NCBI GenBank assembly: GCA_030699825.1
Contig: JAUYKV010000070.1
Coordinates: 1-60,660 of the forward strand
Length of the DNA: 60,660 nt
Direction: 5' to 3'
Origin: Pseudomonas sp.
GTDB taxonomy: Bacteria; Pseudomonadota; Gammaproteobacteria; Pseudomonadales; Pseudomonadaceae
Shown: piece by piece, positions 32,351-40,795 of the stretch
Layout: each line of letters opens with the position of its first letter
How positions within the stretch are numbered: position 1 is the first letter of the stretch
Position numbers and translations under genes: made by a program
The notes under the pieces: model-generated
The model's database searches: none
What the model saw: only the letters and a program-made list of their open reading frames with translations
What the model was told of the DNA's origin: nothing

Positions 32351-33160
32351 ATGACTCAGCCCGTGTTCTTCGCCCATGCCAATGGGTTTCCCTCGGCCAC
32401 CTACGGCAAGCTGTTCGCCGCCCTGGCTCCCGAGTATGGGGTGTTGCATCTGCCGCAACACGGCCACGACCCGCGCTTTCCGGTGAATGACAACTGGGGA
32501 AATCTGGTCGATGAGTTGTTGCACCACCTCGAGCTGCGCGGCGAACCGGTGTGGGGCGTCGGCCACTCGCTTGGTGGGGTGCTGCATTACCACGCGGCGC
32601 TGCAGCGCCCGGAGTTGTACCGCGGGGTGGTGATGCTCGATTCGCCGGTGCTGACCCTGGCCGACCGCCTCGTCATCCGTGCGGCCAAGCGCTTTGGCTT
32701 TATCGACCGCATCACCCCGGCCGGGCGCACCCTGGGGCGGCGCGAAGAGTTCGCCGACCTGAGCGAGGCGCGCAGTTACTTTGCCGCCAAGAGCCTGTTT
32801 CGCCGGTTCGATCCGGAATGCCTGGATGCCTATCTGCAGCATGGCCTGCACGGTGATGGGCAGAGCCTGCGCCTGCGTTTCGACCCGGCCACCGAGATCA
32901 GTATCTATCGCAGCGTGCCGCACACCAGCCCGGGGCGCCCGCAGCAGCTGCAAGTGCCGCTGGCCATGATTCGCGGGCGTCACAGCCGCGTGGTGCTGCC
33001 GCATCACGCGCGCCTGATTCGGCGCATGGCCAAGGGCGAATACCTGACCCTGCCGGGCGGGCACATGTTCCCCCTGGAGCGGCCGCAGGACACGGCCGAG
33101 CTGTTGCGCTCGCTGTTCAGGCGCTGGTCCGGTCAAGCCCCGGTCGAGGCATCCGCATGA
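32351..33160 (+). CDS. Alpha/beta hydrolase
   Basis: A 269-residue alpha/beta hydrolase starting MTQPVFFAHANGFPS. The oxyanion motif is FAHANGFPSATY, the nucleophile Ser73 is in GHSLGG, and the late His is in LPGGHMFPLERP. The start is set by the first ATG after the pseudogene stop; the frame is open upstream but not family-like. It is the first of two hydrolases whose frames overlap by four bases (ATGA), so they are co-translated. It matches the PA1621 position. Substrate unknown. Confidence 0.88.
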   Translation: MTQPVFFAHANGFPSATYGKLFAALAPEYGVLHLPQHGHDPRFPVNDNWGNLVDELLHHLELRGEPVWGVGHSLGGVLHYHAALQRPELYRGVVMLDSPVLTLADRLVIRAAKRFGFIDRITPAGRTLGRREEFADLSEARSYFAAKSLFRRFDPECLDAYLQHGLHGDGQSLRLRFDPATEISIYRSVPHTSPGRPQQLQVPLAMIRGRHSRVVLPHHARLIRRMAKGEYLTLPGGHMFPLERPQDTAELLRSLFRRWSGQAPVEASA

Positions 33161-34020
33161 ATCTGCCGTTCGAGGAAGTACGCCTGAGCCTGCCGCATAT
33201 CGAGCTGGCGGCCCATCTGTATGGCCCGGCGGATGGCCAGCCGGTGATTGCCCTGCACGGTTGGCTGGACAATGCCGCGAGTTTCGCCCGGCTGGCGCCC
33301 AAGTTGCCGGGGCTGCGCATCGTCGCCCTGGATTTCGCCGGTCATGGCCATTCCGATCATCGTCCCCTGGGCGCCAGCTATGCGATCTGGGATTACGTGC
33401 ACGATGTTCTGCAGGTCGCCGAACAGTTCGGTTGGCAGCGTTTTTCCCTGCTCGGTCACTCCATGGGCGCCATCGTCTCGGTGTTGCTGGCCGGTGCACT
33501 GCCCGAGCGCGTCGAACGTCTGGCGCTGATCGACGGTTTGATCCCCTACACCGGCGAGGCCGACACGGCGCCGCAGAAGCTGGCCGAGGCGCTCAAGGCG
33601 CAGATGGCCCTGGCTGGCAAGCGCAAGCCGGTGTACGCCGAGTTCGAGCGTGCGGTCCAGGCGCGCATGCGCGGAACCGCCGCAGTCAGTCGCGACGCCG
33701 CCGAGTTGCTGGCCCAGCGCGGGTTGATGCCGGTGCCGGGGGGGTACACCTGGCGCACCGACAGCCGCCTGACCCTGCCATCGCCGCTGCGCCTGACCCA
33801 GGCCCATGCCATGGCCTTCGTCCGGCACCTGCAATGTCCGGTCAGCCTGCTGCTGGCCGAGCAGGGCATGCTCGTGACGCAGCCGGGCTTGGCCGAGCTG
33901 TTGAACGGTTTGCCGATCGACATGACTCATCTGCCCGGCGGGCATCATCTGCATCTGGATGACGAGGCGGGTGCGCAGCTCGTAGCAGACTGTTTCAATC
34001 CTTTCTTACGCTCGTCTTGA
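33157..34020 (+). CDS. Alpha/beta hydrolase
   Basis: A 287-residue alpha/beta hydrolase, unlike its neighbour in sequence. It shows ALHGWLDNAASF (oxyanion hole), nucleophile Ser102 in LLGHSMGAIVS, acid in the QCPVSLLLAEQG region and His in LPGGHHLHLDD. No signal peptide, so cytoplasmic. It begins within the last codon of the preceding hydrolase and corresponds to PA1622. Substrate unknown. Confidence 0.88.
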   Translation: MNLPFEEVRLSLPHIELAAHLYGPADGQPVIALHGWLDNAASFARLAPKLPGLRIVALDFAGHGHSDHRPLGASYAIWDYVHDVLQVAEQFGWQRFSLLGHSMGAIVSVLLAGALPERVERLALIDGLIPYTGEADTAPQKLAEALKAQMALAGKRKPVYAEFERAVQARMRGTAAVSRDAAELLAQRGLMPVPGGYTWRTDSRLTLPSPLRLTQAHAMAFVRHLQCPVSLLLAEQGMLVTQPGLAELLNGLPIDMTHLPGGHHLHLDDEAGAQLVADCFNPFLRSS

Positions 34021-34070
34021 CTTGCCAAAGGCAACTGGGGAAGGTGTGGCCGATTGCAATGGAGAATCGC

Positions 34071-34733
34071 ATGATCGACCTTTATACCGCCGCGACCCCC
34101 AATGGCCACAAGGTGTCCATCGCGCTCGAGGAGTTGCAGTTGCCCTACAGCCTGCATGCGCTGAGTTTCGACAGGAAAGAGCAGAAAACCCCGGCATTTC
34201 TCAAGATCAACCCCAATGGCCGGATTCCGGCCATCGTCGACCGTGATAACGGCGACTTTGCCGTGTTCGAGTCCGGCGCCATCCTGATCTACCTCGCCGA
34301 GCTGACCGGGCAACTGCTGCCGCAGGATCTCAAGGGTCGCTCGCTGGTGTTGCAATGGCTGATGTTCCAAATGGGCGGTGTCGGTCCGATGCAGGGCCAG
34401 GCCAATGTGTTCTTCCGCTACTTCCCGGAGAAGTTGCAAGGCCCCATCGACCGTTACCAGCACGAAACCCGACGCCTCTATGAGGTCCTGGATCGCCGCC
34501 TGGGTGAGGCCGAATACCTGGCCGGCGACTACAGCATCGCTGATATCGCCACCTACCCCTGGGTGCGCATTCATGACTGGTCGGGTGTCTCGATCGAAGG
34601 CCTGGAGCACTTGCAGCGCTGGATCGATGTGCTCGAGAGCCGTCCGGCGGTGCAGCGCGGTATTCTTTTGCCGCGCCGCGAAGTGCTTGATGACTCGGCA
34701 GTAAAAGCCGCCCAGTCGATGCTGATCCAATGA
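34071..34733 (+). CDS. Glutathione S-transferase (nu-class-like)
   Basis: A 220-residue glutathione transferase family protein. The N-terminal thioredoxin-like domain starts IDLYTAATPNGHKVSIALEEL, and the glutathione-site motif is KINPNGRIPAIVD with FESGAILIYLAE. The C-terminal helical domain has the N-cap motif YSIADIATYPWV. The TxNGxK start resembles the YfcG/YghU disulfide-bond reductases. The ATG at 34071 is chosen because GGAG precedes it by six bases and it gives the conserved N-terminus. Cytoplasmic. Confidence 0.9.
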   Translation: MIDLYTAATPNGHKVSIALEELQLPYSLHALSFDRKEQKTPAFLKINPNGRIPAIVDRDNGDFAVFESGAILIYLAELTGQLLPQDLKGRSLVLQWLMFQMGGVGPMQGQANVFFRYFPEKLQGPIDRYQHETRRLYEVLDRRLGEAEYLAGDYSIADIATYPWVRIHDWSGVSIEGLEHLQRWIDVLESRPAVQRGILLPRREVLDDSAVKAAQSMLIQ

Positions 34734-34741
34734 GGGCTCAT

Positions 34742-35545
34742 ATGCGTTGGTTCAGTCTGTTGGCTGGGGTAGTGGCAAGCGCTGCGGTGTCGGCCGCGGA
34801 TGTCGCTGGCAGTCGCGATCTCGAGGTGCTGCCGCGTTTTCCCGGTAGCCAGATCGTCGCTTTCAGCGAAGCCGCCGAGCAGGAGCGGATCTACCCGCAA
34901 GGTGCGATTCGGCGGATCAGTGGCCGTCTGCGCTATGAGCGCGAAGTGGCGGCGCAGGGACAACTGACCTCGCTGACCTACGAGTTGCCGCGCACCCATA
35001 CCGCCGATGACGTGTTCACCGCCGCCCGCGAAGCGTTGCAGGCGCAGGACGCCGAGCTGCTCTACTGGTGTCAGGGGCGTGACTGCGGTTCGAGCAGCCT
35101 GTGGGCCAATGCGGTATTCGACAATCGCATCTTGTATGGCTCCGATGACCAGCAGGCCTATGTGTTGATGCGCCTGGCCGAGCCGCGCCAGGACAGTTTG
35201 CTGGCGCTCTACAGCATCACCCGCGGTAATAAGCGTGCCTATCTGCATGTCGAGCTGCTGGCCGCCAATGCGCCACTGGCCGACGTGCTGCCAACGCCGG
35301 CCACCTTGTTGCGCCAGTTGCGAGACGGCGGCGAGCTGCGCCTGCCGCAGCAGGCCGAGCCCAGCGAAGCCTGGGTGACATTGTTGGCGCGTAGCCTCAA
35401 CCTCGACAGCACCTTGCGCGTCAGCCTGTCCGGCGTCCAGGCCGAAGCCTGGCGCCAGGCGCTGGTCGAGCAGCGGGTCAGGGCCGCGCGGCTGGAGTTG
35501 GGCGATACCGCCGTTGAAGGCCTGCGCATCAACGTGCTGCGCTAA
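34742..35545 (+). CDS. DUF4892 domain periplasmic protein
   Basis: A 267-residue exported protein: signal peptide MRWFSLLAGVVASAAVSA, then a DUF4892 domain (DLEVLPRFPGSQIVAFSEAAEQERIYPQGAIRRI, LLYWCQGRDCGSSSLWANAVFDNRILYG). Two cysteines (WCQGRDC) could form a disulfide. The C-terminal part resembles an OmpA-like or glycine-zipper-free domain with no clear motif. Start at 34742 follows TGAGGG; an ATG four codons earlier is possible. It matches PA1624. Function unknown. Confidence 0.85.
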   Translation: MRWFSLLAGVVASAAVSAADVAGSRDLEVLPRFPGSQIVAFSEAAEQERIYPQGAIRRISGRLRYEREVAAQGQLTSLTYELPRTHTADDVFTAAREALQAQDAELLYWCQGRDCGSSSLWANAVFDNRILYGSDDQQAYVLMRLAEPRQDSLLALYSITRGNKRAYLHVELLAANAPLADVLPTPATLLRQLRDGGELRLPQQAEPSEAWVTLLARSLNLDSTLRVSLSGVQAEAWRQALVEQRVRAARLELGDTAVEGLRINVLR

Positions 35546-35615
35546 GCGCCCGCCAAGCCCGCCGCGAAGGTACATGTTGCCCGTGCTTTAGCCATCCTGT
35601 AATGGCCTGTTGACC

Positions 35616-35642
35616 GGGCCCTGCACCCGAGGTGCAGGGCCC
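35616..35642 (+). terminator. Strong hairpin after the DUF4892 gene
   Basis: GGGCCCTGCACC-CGA-GGTGCAGGGCCC, a perfect 12-bp stem with a 3-base loop, 70 bases after the DUF4892 stop. A T-rich stretch (CGTCGTTTCTT) follows after a few bases, so termination is likely although the T-run is imperfect. Confidence 0.7.
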
Positions 35643-35675
35643 AGCGTCGTTTCTTACTCTTGCGGAGTTGCAAGC

Positions 35676-36758
35676 ATGCTCAATAACGACCGCTTGCTGG
35701 TGCAGATTTTGCTCCTCGGGCTACTCGGCGCGAGCCTGTGGGTGCTCGCGCCGTTCGGTTCGGCGCTGTTCTGGGCGGCAGTTCTGTCCTTTGCCAGCTG
35801 GCCGCTGATGCGTGGGCTGACCCGTTTGCTCAATGGCCGGCAAACCGCCGCCGCCGGGCTGCTGACCCTGGGCTGGATTGGCCTGGTAGCGGTGCCCCTG
35901 GTGATGCTGGGGTTCAACCTGGCCGAGCACGTCGGCGATGCCATGGCGCTATTCAAGGGTTACCAGGTCGCCGGCCTGCCGTCAGCGCCGGACTGGCTGG
36001 GTGATATCCCGCTGGTAGGCGAGAGCCTGCTGGGGCTCTGGCAGACCATCGACCAGCAGGGCTCGGCGTTTTTCGGCACCCTCAAGCCGTATCTTGGTCA
36101 GGTCGGCAATTGGTTGCTGGCGCGTAGTGCACAAATTGGCGGTGGCGTGCTGGAGTTGGCCCTGAGCCTGGTGCTGCTGTTCTTTTTCTACCGTGATGGG
36201 CCGCGTCTGGCGGAGTTCGCCCACAGCCTGCTCGAACGCCTGATCGGCGAACGCGCCGAGCACTACCTGGAACTGGTTGCCAGCACCGTGCAACGGGTGG
36301 TCAACGGCGTTATCGGCACGGCGGCGGCGCAGGCGCTGTTGGCTCTGATCGGCTTTTATATCGCCGGTGTCCCGGGGGCGCTGATCCTCGGCATCCTCAC
36401 CTTCGTGCTCAGCCTGATCCCCATGGGGCCGCCGCTGGTCTGGGTGCCTGCCACTGCCTGGCTGTTCACCCAGGGTGACTATGGCTTTGCCATTTTTCTC
36501 GGGATCTGGGGCATGTTCGTCATCAGCGGTGTGGACAACATCCTCAAGCCCTACCTGATCAGTCGCGGCGGCAACCTGCCCTTGGTGGTGGTGTTGCTCG
36601 GGGTGTTCGGCGGCATCCTGGCCTTCGGCTTCATGGGCCTGTTCCTCGGTCCGACCCTGCTCGCCCTGGCCTACAGCCTGCTCAGCGATTGGGTGGCGAA
36701 CAAGGCGCCGCCACCCGCGCCACCCACGGACAGCTCGTCATCCGCCCAAGCGGGCTAG
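35676..36758 (+). CDS. AI-2E family transporter
   Basis: A 360-residue multi-span inner-membrane protein of the AI-2E transporter (PerM/YdiK) family. About eight hydrophobic segments are visible, with the family's internal signature around VNGVIGTAAAQALLALIGFYIAGVPGALILGILTFVLSLIPMGPPLVWVPA and the motif VDNILKPYLISRGGNLP. The family includes autoinducer-2 exporters and Na+/H+ antiporters, so the substrate is not decided. The start follows CGGAG. A repeat element follows its stop. Confidence 0.88.
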   Translation: MLNNDRLLVQILLLGLLGASLWVLAPFGSALFWAAVLSFASWPLMRGLTRLLNGRQTAAAGLLTLGWIGLVAVPLVMLGFNLAEHVGDAMALFKGYQVAGLPSAPDWLGDIPLVGESLLGLWQTIDQQGSAFFGTLKPYLGQVGNWLLARSAQIGGGVLELALSLVLLFFFYRDGPRLAEFAHSLLERLIGERAEHYLELVASTVQRVVNGVIGTAAAQALLALIGFYIAGVPGALILGILTFVLSLIPMGPPLVWVPATAWLFTQGDYGFAIFLGIWGMFVISGVDNILKPYLISRGGNLPLVVVLLGVFGGILAFGFMGLFLGPTLLALAYSLLSDWVANKAPPPAPPTDSSSSAQAG

Positions 36759-36760
36759 CA

Positions 36761-36862
36761 GCCTGTCCGAGCTCACCGGTTTTGTTGCTTGGGTCGGGCC
36801 GCGTAGGTCGGGCCGCGCAGGCTCGACCTGCAGTTGACGTCGATTGCTGTTCGCGGACAGGC
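36761..36862. repeat. Inverted-repeat-flanked tandem element
   Basis: GCCTGTCCG (36761) and CGGACAGGC (36854) flank about 85 bases containing GTCGGGCCGCGTAG and GTCGGGCCGCGCAG in direct tandem (36793 and 36807), plus CTCGACCTGCAG. The core GGTCGGGCCGCGCAGG also occurs in the composite element at 31767, so the two share an origin. It lies between convergent genes. Confidence 0.6.
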
Positions 36863-36877
36863 CGTCGAGGCGGGCGG

Positions 36878-37909
36878 CTAGTTCTCTTTTTCGTATCTGT
36901 CCAGGGTGTCGCGGGCGATCTGCCTGCCGAGCATGATCAGTTCTGGAGCCTTGTAGAACTCGAAGAAGCGGCAGGCGCGCCTGGGTACGTTGATCAGGAT
37001 GTCCGGCGGGTAACCGGCGATCTTGTACTGCGCCAGTGAGGTCTGCATGACCTCGAAGCTCTGGTTGATCAGCTCCAGCAGAGAGGCCGGCCCGCTCAGG
37101 TCGGCGACCCGCGACCCGCTGGCGGACTTGGTGGCGCCTGCGCTTTGCCCCTCGGGCCGCGCGGGTTTGGGCGTGGCAGCTTGTTGCAGCCAGGGATTCA
37201 ACGGCTCCTGCGCAGGTTCCTCGTCCTGCAGCAACAACTCGTCGTCTTCGCCCTGCTTGCGGCGGAACGAGGGCAGCCGCGAGCCGAGCGAGTTCATCAC
37301 CAGGTCGAAACGGTTTTTCAGTGCCGGCGGTCGTTCGATCACCGGTAACTGGTAATGTTGCTGGTTGGTCGAGTTGAGGTTGACCGCGATGATCAGGTCG
37401 CAGTGGCTGGACACCACCGGCACTATCGGTAGCGGATTGATCAGGCCGCCGTCGACCAGCATGCGTTTGCCCTGGATCACCGGGGTGAACAGACTGGGAG
37501 TCGCCGCCGAGGCGCGCATGGCCTGGTGCAGGCAACCTTCCTGGAACCAGATTTCCTGCTGGTTGGTGAGGTCGGTGGCGACTGCGGTGAAGGGAATCGA
37601 CAGGTCCTCGATATTGATCTCGCCGACGATTTCGCGGATCTTGCCGAACACCTTCTCGCCGCGAATGGCGCCCAGGCGGAAGCTCACGTCGAGCAGGCGC
37701 AGCACGTCCAGGTAATCCAGGCTCTGGGTCCAGTCACGGTACTCCTTGAGCTTGCCGGCGGCGTAGATGCCGCCGATCACCGCGCCCATGGAGCAGCCGG
37801 CGATGCAGGCAATGTCATAGCCGCGCGCTTCCAGCTCTTCGATCACGCCGATATGCGCATAGCCCCGCGCGCCGCCGGAGCCTAGGACCAAGGCTACTCG
37901 CTTAGCCAT
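36878..37909 (-). CDS. Patatin-like phospholipase family protein
   Basis: A 343-residue patatin-like serine lipase (RssA-like). The oxyanion loop is LVLGSGGARGYAHIGVIEEL, the nucleophile Ser40 is in AGCSMGAVIGG, and the catalytic Asp is in LVDGGLINPLP (about residue 173). There is no signal peptide. A low-complexity acidic/proline-rich insert (about 225-275) separates the lipase core from a C-terminal helical part. Its substrate is probably a phospholipid or acyl ester, but this is inferred from family only. Confidence 0.9.
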   Translation of the reverse strand: MAKRVALVLGSGGARGYAHIGVIEELEARGYDIACIAGCSMGAVIGGIYAAGKLKEYRDWTQSLDYLDVLRLLDVSFRLGAIRGEKVFGKIREIVGEINIEDLSIPFTAVATDLTNQQEIWFQEGCLHQAMRASAATPSLFTPVIQGKRMLVDGGLINPLPIVPVVSSHCDLIIAVNLNSTNQQHYQLPVIERPPALKNRFDLVMNSLGSRLPSFRRKQGEDDELLLQDEEPAQEPLNPWLQQAATPKPARPEGQSAGATKSASGSRVADLSGPASLLELINQSFEVMQTSLAQYKIAGYPPDILINVPRRACRFFEFYKAPELIMLGRQIARDTLDRYEKEN

Positions 37910-38019
37910 CTTTCAACCTCCGTAAGGCATTGTTTTATCAACATACGCGTGCCGATCACTGGCGCCAAGGCGACATTTGCTAGAATGCCGCCGCCTGTCG
38001 ACGATATGAGTGAGATTGC

Positions 38020-39054
38020 ATGAGCGAGCCGATCCGTTTGACCCAGTACAGCCACGGCGCTGGCTGCGGCTGCAAGATTTCCCCCAAGGTGCTGGAAGTG
38101 ATCCTGGCCGGCAGTGGCGCACAGAATCTCGACCCGAATCTGTGGGTCGGCAATGCCTCGCGTGACGATGCGGCGGTCTACGCCATCGACGCAGAGCGCG
38201 GGGTGGTGTCGACCACCGACTTCTTCATGCCGATCGTCGACGATCCCTTCGATTTTGGCCGGATCGCCGCGACCAATGCGATCAGCGACATCTACGCCAT
38301 GGGTGCCGACCCGCTGATGGCCATCGCCATTCTCGGCTGGCCGGTCAATCTGTTGGCCCCGGAAGTGGCCCGCGAGGTGATTCGCGGTGCCCGCTCGGTG
38401 TGCGACCAGGCGGGAATCCCGCTGGCCGGCGGGCACTCGATCGATGCGCCCGAGCCGATCTTCGGCCTGGCCGTTACCGGCCTGGTGGAAAAGCGTCACA
38501 TGAAGCGCAACGACACCGCCACGGCGGGCTGCCAGCTGTACCTGAGCAAGCCCCTGGGCATCGGCATCCTCACCACCGCGGAGAAGCAGGCCAAGCTGCG
38601 CGCCGAGGATGTCGGCCTGGCGCGCGACTGGATGTGCACCCTGAACAAGCCGGGCAGCCGTTTCGGCAAGCTCGCCGGGGTGACCGCGATGACCGACGTC
38701 ACCGGTTTCGGCCTGCTCGGCCACCTGGTCGAGATGGCCGACGGCAGCGGTCTGACCGCGCGCATCGAGTTCGCCAAGGTGCCGCGCCTGGCCAGCGTCG
38801 ACTACTACCTGGAGCAGGGCTGTGTGCCCGGCGGTACTCAGCGCAACTTCGACAGTTATGGCGAGAAGATCGCGCCACTGGCCGAAGCGCACAAACTCCT
38901 GCTGTGTGACCCGCAGACCAGCGGCGGTCTGCTGATCGCGGTGACAGTCGAGGGCGAGGCGGAATTTCTCGCGGTCGCCGCCGAACTGGGCCTGACACTC
39001 GAGCCGATCGGCCAGTTGCTCGAGCGCCAGACTCACGCGGTCGAGGTGCTGTGA
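38020..39054 (+). CDS. selD: Selenophosphate synthetase
   Basis: Makes monoselenophosphate from selenide and ATP, the selenium donor for selenocysteine and for 2-selenouridine in tRNA. The catalytic residues are in YSHGAGCGCKIS: Cys16 (an ordinary TGC codon, not selenocysteine) and Lys19. The length of 344, the metal-binding DDAAVYAID and the late TSGGLLI motif are normal. It is translationally coupled to the selU gene (TGATG). With no selA/selB in the window, at least the tRNA branch of selenium use is directly supported here. Confidence 0.97.
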   Translation: MSEPIRLTQYSHGAGCGCKISPKVLEVILAGSGAQNLDPNLWVGNASRDDAAVYAIDAERGVVSTTDFFMPIVDDPFDFGRIAATNAISDIYAMGADPLMAIAILGWPVNLLAPEVAREVIRGARSVCDQAGIPLAGGHSIDAPEPIFGLAVTGLVEKRHMKRNDTATAGCQLYLSKPLGIGILTTAEKQAKLRAEDVGLARDWMCTLNKPGSRFGKLAGVTAMTDVTGFGLLGHLVEMADGSGLTARIEFAKVPRLASVDYYLEQGCVPGGTQRNFDSYGEKIAPLAEAHKLLLCDPQTSGGLLIAVTVEGEAEFLAVAAELGLTLEPIGQLLERQTHAVEVL

Positions 39055-40154
39055 TGCGCGACAATACCCAGGACTACCGCCAGCTGTTTCTCAACGACGT
39101 GCCGATGATGGATGCCCGCGCCCCGCTGGAGTTCGCCAAGGGCGCGTTTCCCGGAGTGATCAACCTGCCGCTGATGGACGACGGCGAGCGGCAGAAGGTG
39201 GGCACCTGCTACAAGCAGCGCGGCCAGCAAGCGGCCATCGAACTGGGTCAGCAACTGGTCAGCGGAGCGCTCAAGGCCGAGCGCATCGAGGCCTGGGCGG
39301 CCTTCGCCAGGGCCAATCCGCAGGGCTATCTGTATTGCTTTCGCGGCGGCCTGCGTTCGCAAATCGTCCAGCAATGGCTGAAAAGCGAGGCGGACATCGA
39401 CTACCCAAGGGTGATCGGCGGCTACAAGGCAATGCGCAGCTTTCTCCTGGAGACCACCGAGCAGGCGACGACGCAGTGCGACTTCATCCTGGTCGGCGGC
39501 ATGACCGGCACCGGCAAGACCGAGGTGATCGCGCAACTCGACAACAGCCTGGACCTGGAAGGGCATGCCAATCACCGCGGCTCCAGTTTCGGCAAGCGCG
39601 CCACGGTTCAGCCGACGCAGATCGATTTCGAGAATGCCCTGGCCATCGACATCCTGAAAAAACGCGCGGCGGGCATCCAGCAGTTCGTGCTCGAGGATGA
39701 GGGCCGCATCATCGGCAAGAGCGCCTTGCCGCTGGAGCTCTTCCAGGGCATGCAGGAGTTCCCCCTGGTCTGGCTGGAAGACAGCCTGGCGGGCCGGGTC
39801 GAGCGCATTCTCAAGGATTACGTGATCGACCTGTGCGCCGAGTTCGTCGCCCTGTACGGTGCGCAGGAGGGCTTCAAAGCCTTCGCCGAGCGCCTGCAGC
39901 AGAGCCTGGCGAACATCCTCAAGCGTCTGGGCGGGGAACGTTACCAGCGCCTGGCGGCGATCATGGATCAGGCCCTGCTCGAGCAGCAGAGCCAGGGCGT
40001 GGTGGATCTGCACCGGGGTTGGATCGAGGCGCTGCTGGTGGAGTATTACGACCCCATGTACGCCTTCCAGCGCGAGAGCAAGGCCGGACGGATCGAGTTC
40101 GTGGGCGAGCAGGCGGACGTAGTGGCGTTTCTCCGCCAGCGCGCCCATTCTTGA
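39054..40154 (+). CDS. selU: tRNA 2-selenouridine synthase
   Basis: Converts 2-thiouridine at the wobble position of some tRNAs to 2-selenouridine, using selenophosphate (also known as YbbB). It has an N-terminal rhodanese domain with the active cysteine in YLYCFRGGLRS (Cys95) and a C-terminal P-loop domain (GGMTGTGKTEVI, about 148-159). Length 366 is usual. Its ATG overlaps the selD stop (TGATG), so the selenium donor and user are made from one transcript. Confidence 0.95.
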   Translation: MRDNTQDYRQLFLNDVPMMDARAPLEFAKGAFPGVINLPLMDDGERQKVGTCYKQRGQQAAIELGQQLVSGALKAERIEAWAAFARANPQGYLYCFRGGLRSQIVQQWLKSEADIDYPRVIGGYKAMRSFLLETTEQATTQCDFILVGGMTGTGKTEVIAQLDNSLDLEGHANHRGSSFGKRATVQPTQIDFENALAIDILKKRAAGIQQFVLEDEGRIIGKSALPLELFQGMQEFPLVWLEDSLAGRVERILKDYVIDLCAEFVALYGAQEGFKAFAERLQQSLANILKRLGGERYQRLAAIMDQALLEQQSQGVVDLHRGWIEALLVEYYDPMYAFQRESKAGRIEFVGEQADVVAFLRQRAHS

Positions 40155-40239
40155 GGAGTGCCGGCACTTTTTCGCCCTGCGGCCGTCATATTCGCATCAT
40201 GACCATCTGGTTATTTCCCCGTCTCAAGGAGTGCGCACC

Positions 40240-40518
40240 ATGAAAGCCTGGATCTTGCTACCGATGATCGCCTTGCTGCTGGCCGGTTGCGCCGGCAAAA
40301 CCGCCTACCGCGATAGCTGCGCCAACCAACTGAATGCGGCCTGGGCCGAGCTGGATCTGGCCAAGGCCGAAGGCTTTGCTGGCACAGTGAGCTACTCCAA
40401 AGCCCTGTCGCTGCTGACTGCAGCGAAAACCCAGCAGCAATTCGAAAGCTACGAGGGCTGCACCAGCAAGTCCGAACGGGCGCGCTTCTACATCCGCGAG
40501 TCGCGAGCCGGGCGCTGA
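40240..40518 (+). CDS. Small lipoprotein
   Basis: A 92-residue predicted lipoprotein: MKAWILLPMIALLLAGC with lipobox LLAGC, Cys at residue 17, then a helical charged body (NQLNAAWAELDLAKAEGFAGTVSYSKALSLLTAAKTQQQFESYEGC) containing two further cysteines. The TPR-like pattern suggests a helical hairpin. The ATG at 40240 is preferred because AAGGAG precedes it by 8 bases. Conserved at this place in Pseudomonas (PA1645 position); function unknown. Confidence 0.85.
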   Translation: MKAWILLPMIALLLAGCAGKTAYRDSCANQLNAAWAELDLAKAEGFAGTVSYSKALSLLTAAKTQQQFESYEGCTSKSERARFYIRESRAGR

Positions 40519-40701
40519 TGCAACTCGATTTCGCCAGCCTGGCGCCTGTGGGTGCCTACTGTCGGTTGACTTGCCGCGTGTGGCCACGGCGGCATGGCCT
40601 GCCCCCGTACCTGCGATAGCGTCGAGATGCAGCACCCCTGAAGCTGGCCCGCCAATCCGCTCTGAAAACGACCCGCACATAGCTAAAAACACAATTGCCC
40701 C

Positions 40702-40726
40702 GGCTGCTGGCTTGTCGCCAGCAGCC
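40702..40726 (+). terminator. Hairpin between lipoprotein and chemoreceptor genes
   Basis: GGCTGCTGGC and GCCAGCAGCC form a perfect 10-bp stem with a 5-base loop, followed by TTGCGCTTTA. It is a probable but imperfect terminator. The remaining 40519-40795 gap holds no gene and no clear sigma-28 promoter. Confidence 0.5.
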
Positions 40727-40795
40727 TTGCGCTTTATATGTTGCGTGTTCAGCTGGCGAGCCGGGTTCGTCAGCGGCCGGGGTGGAGTGGGATAT

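Noticed and set aside
38020..39054. Selenocysteine in SelD
   Set aside because: The active-site position is a normal TGC codon and no internal TGA is present.
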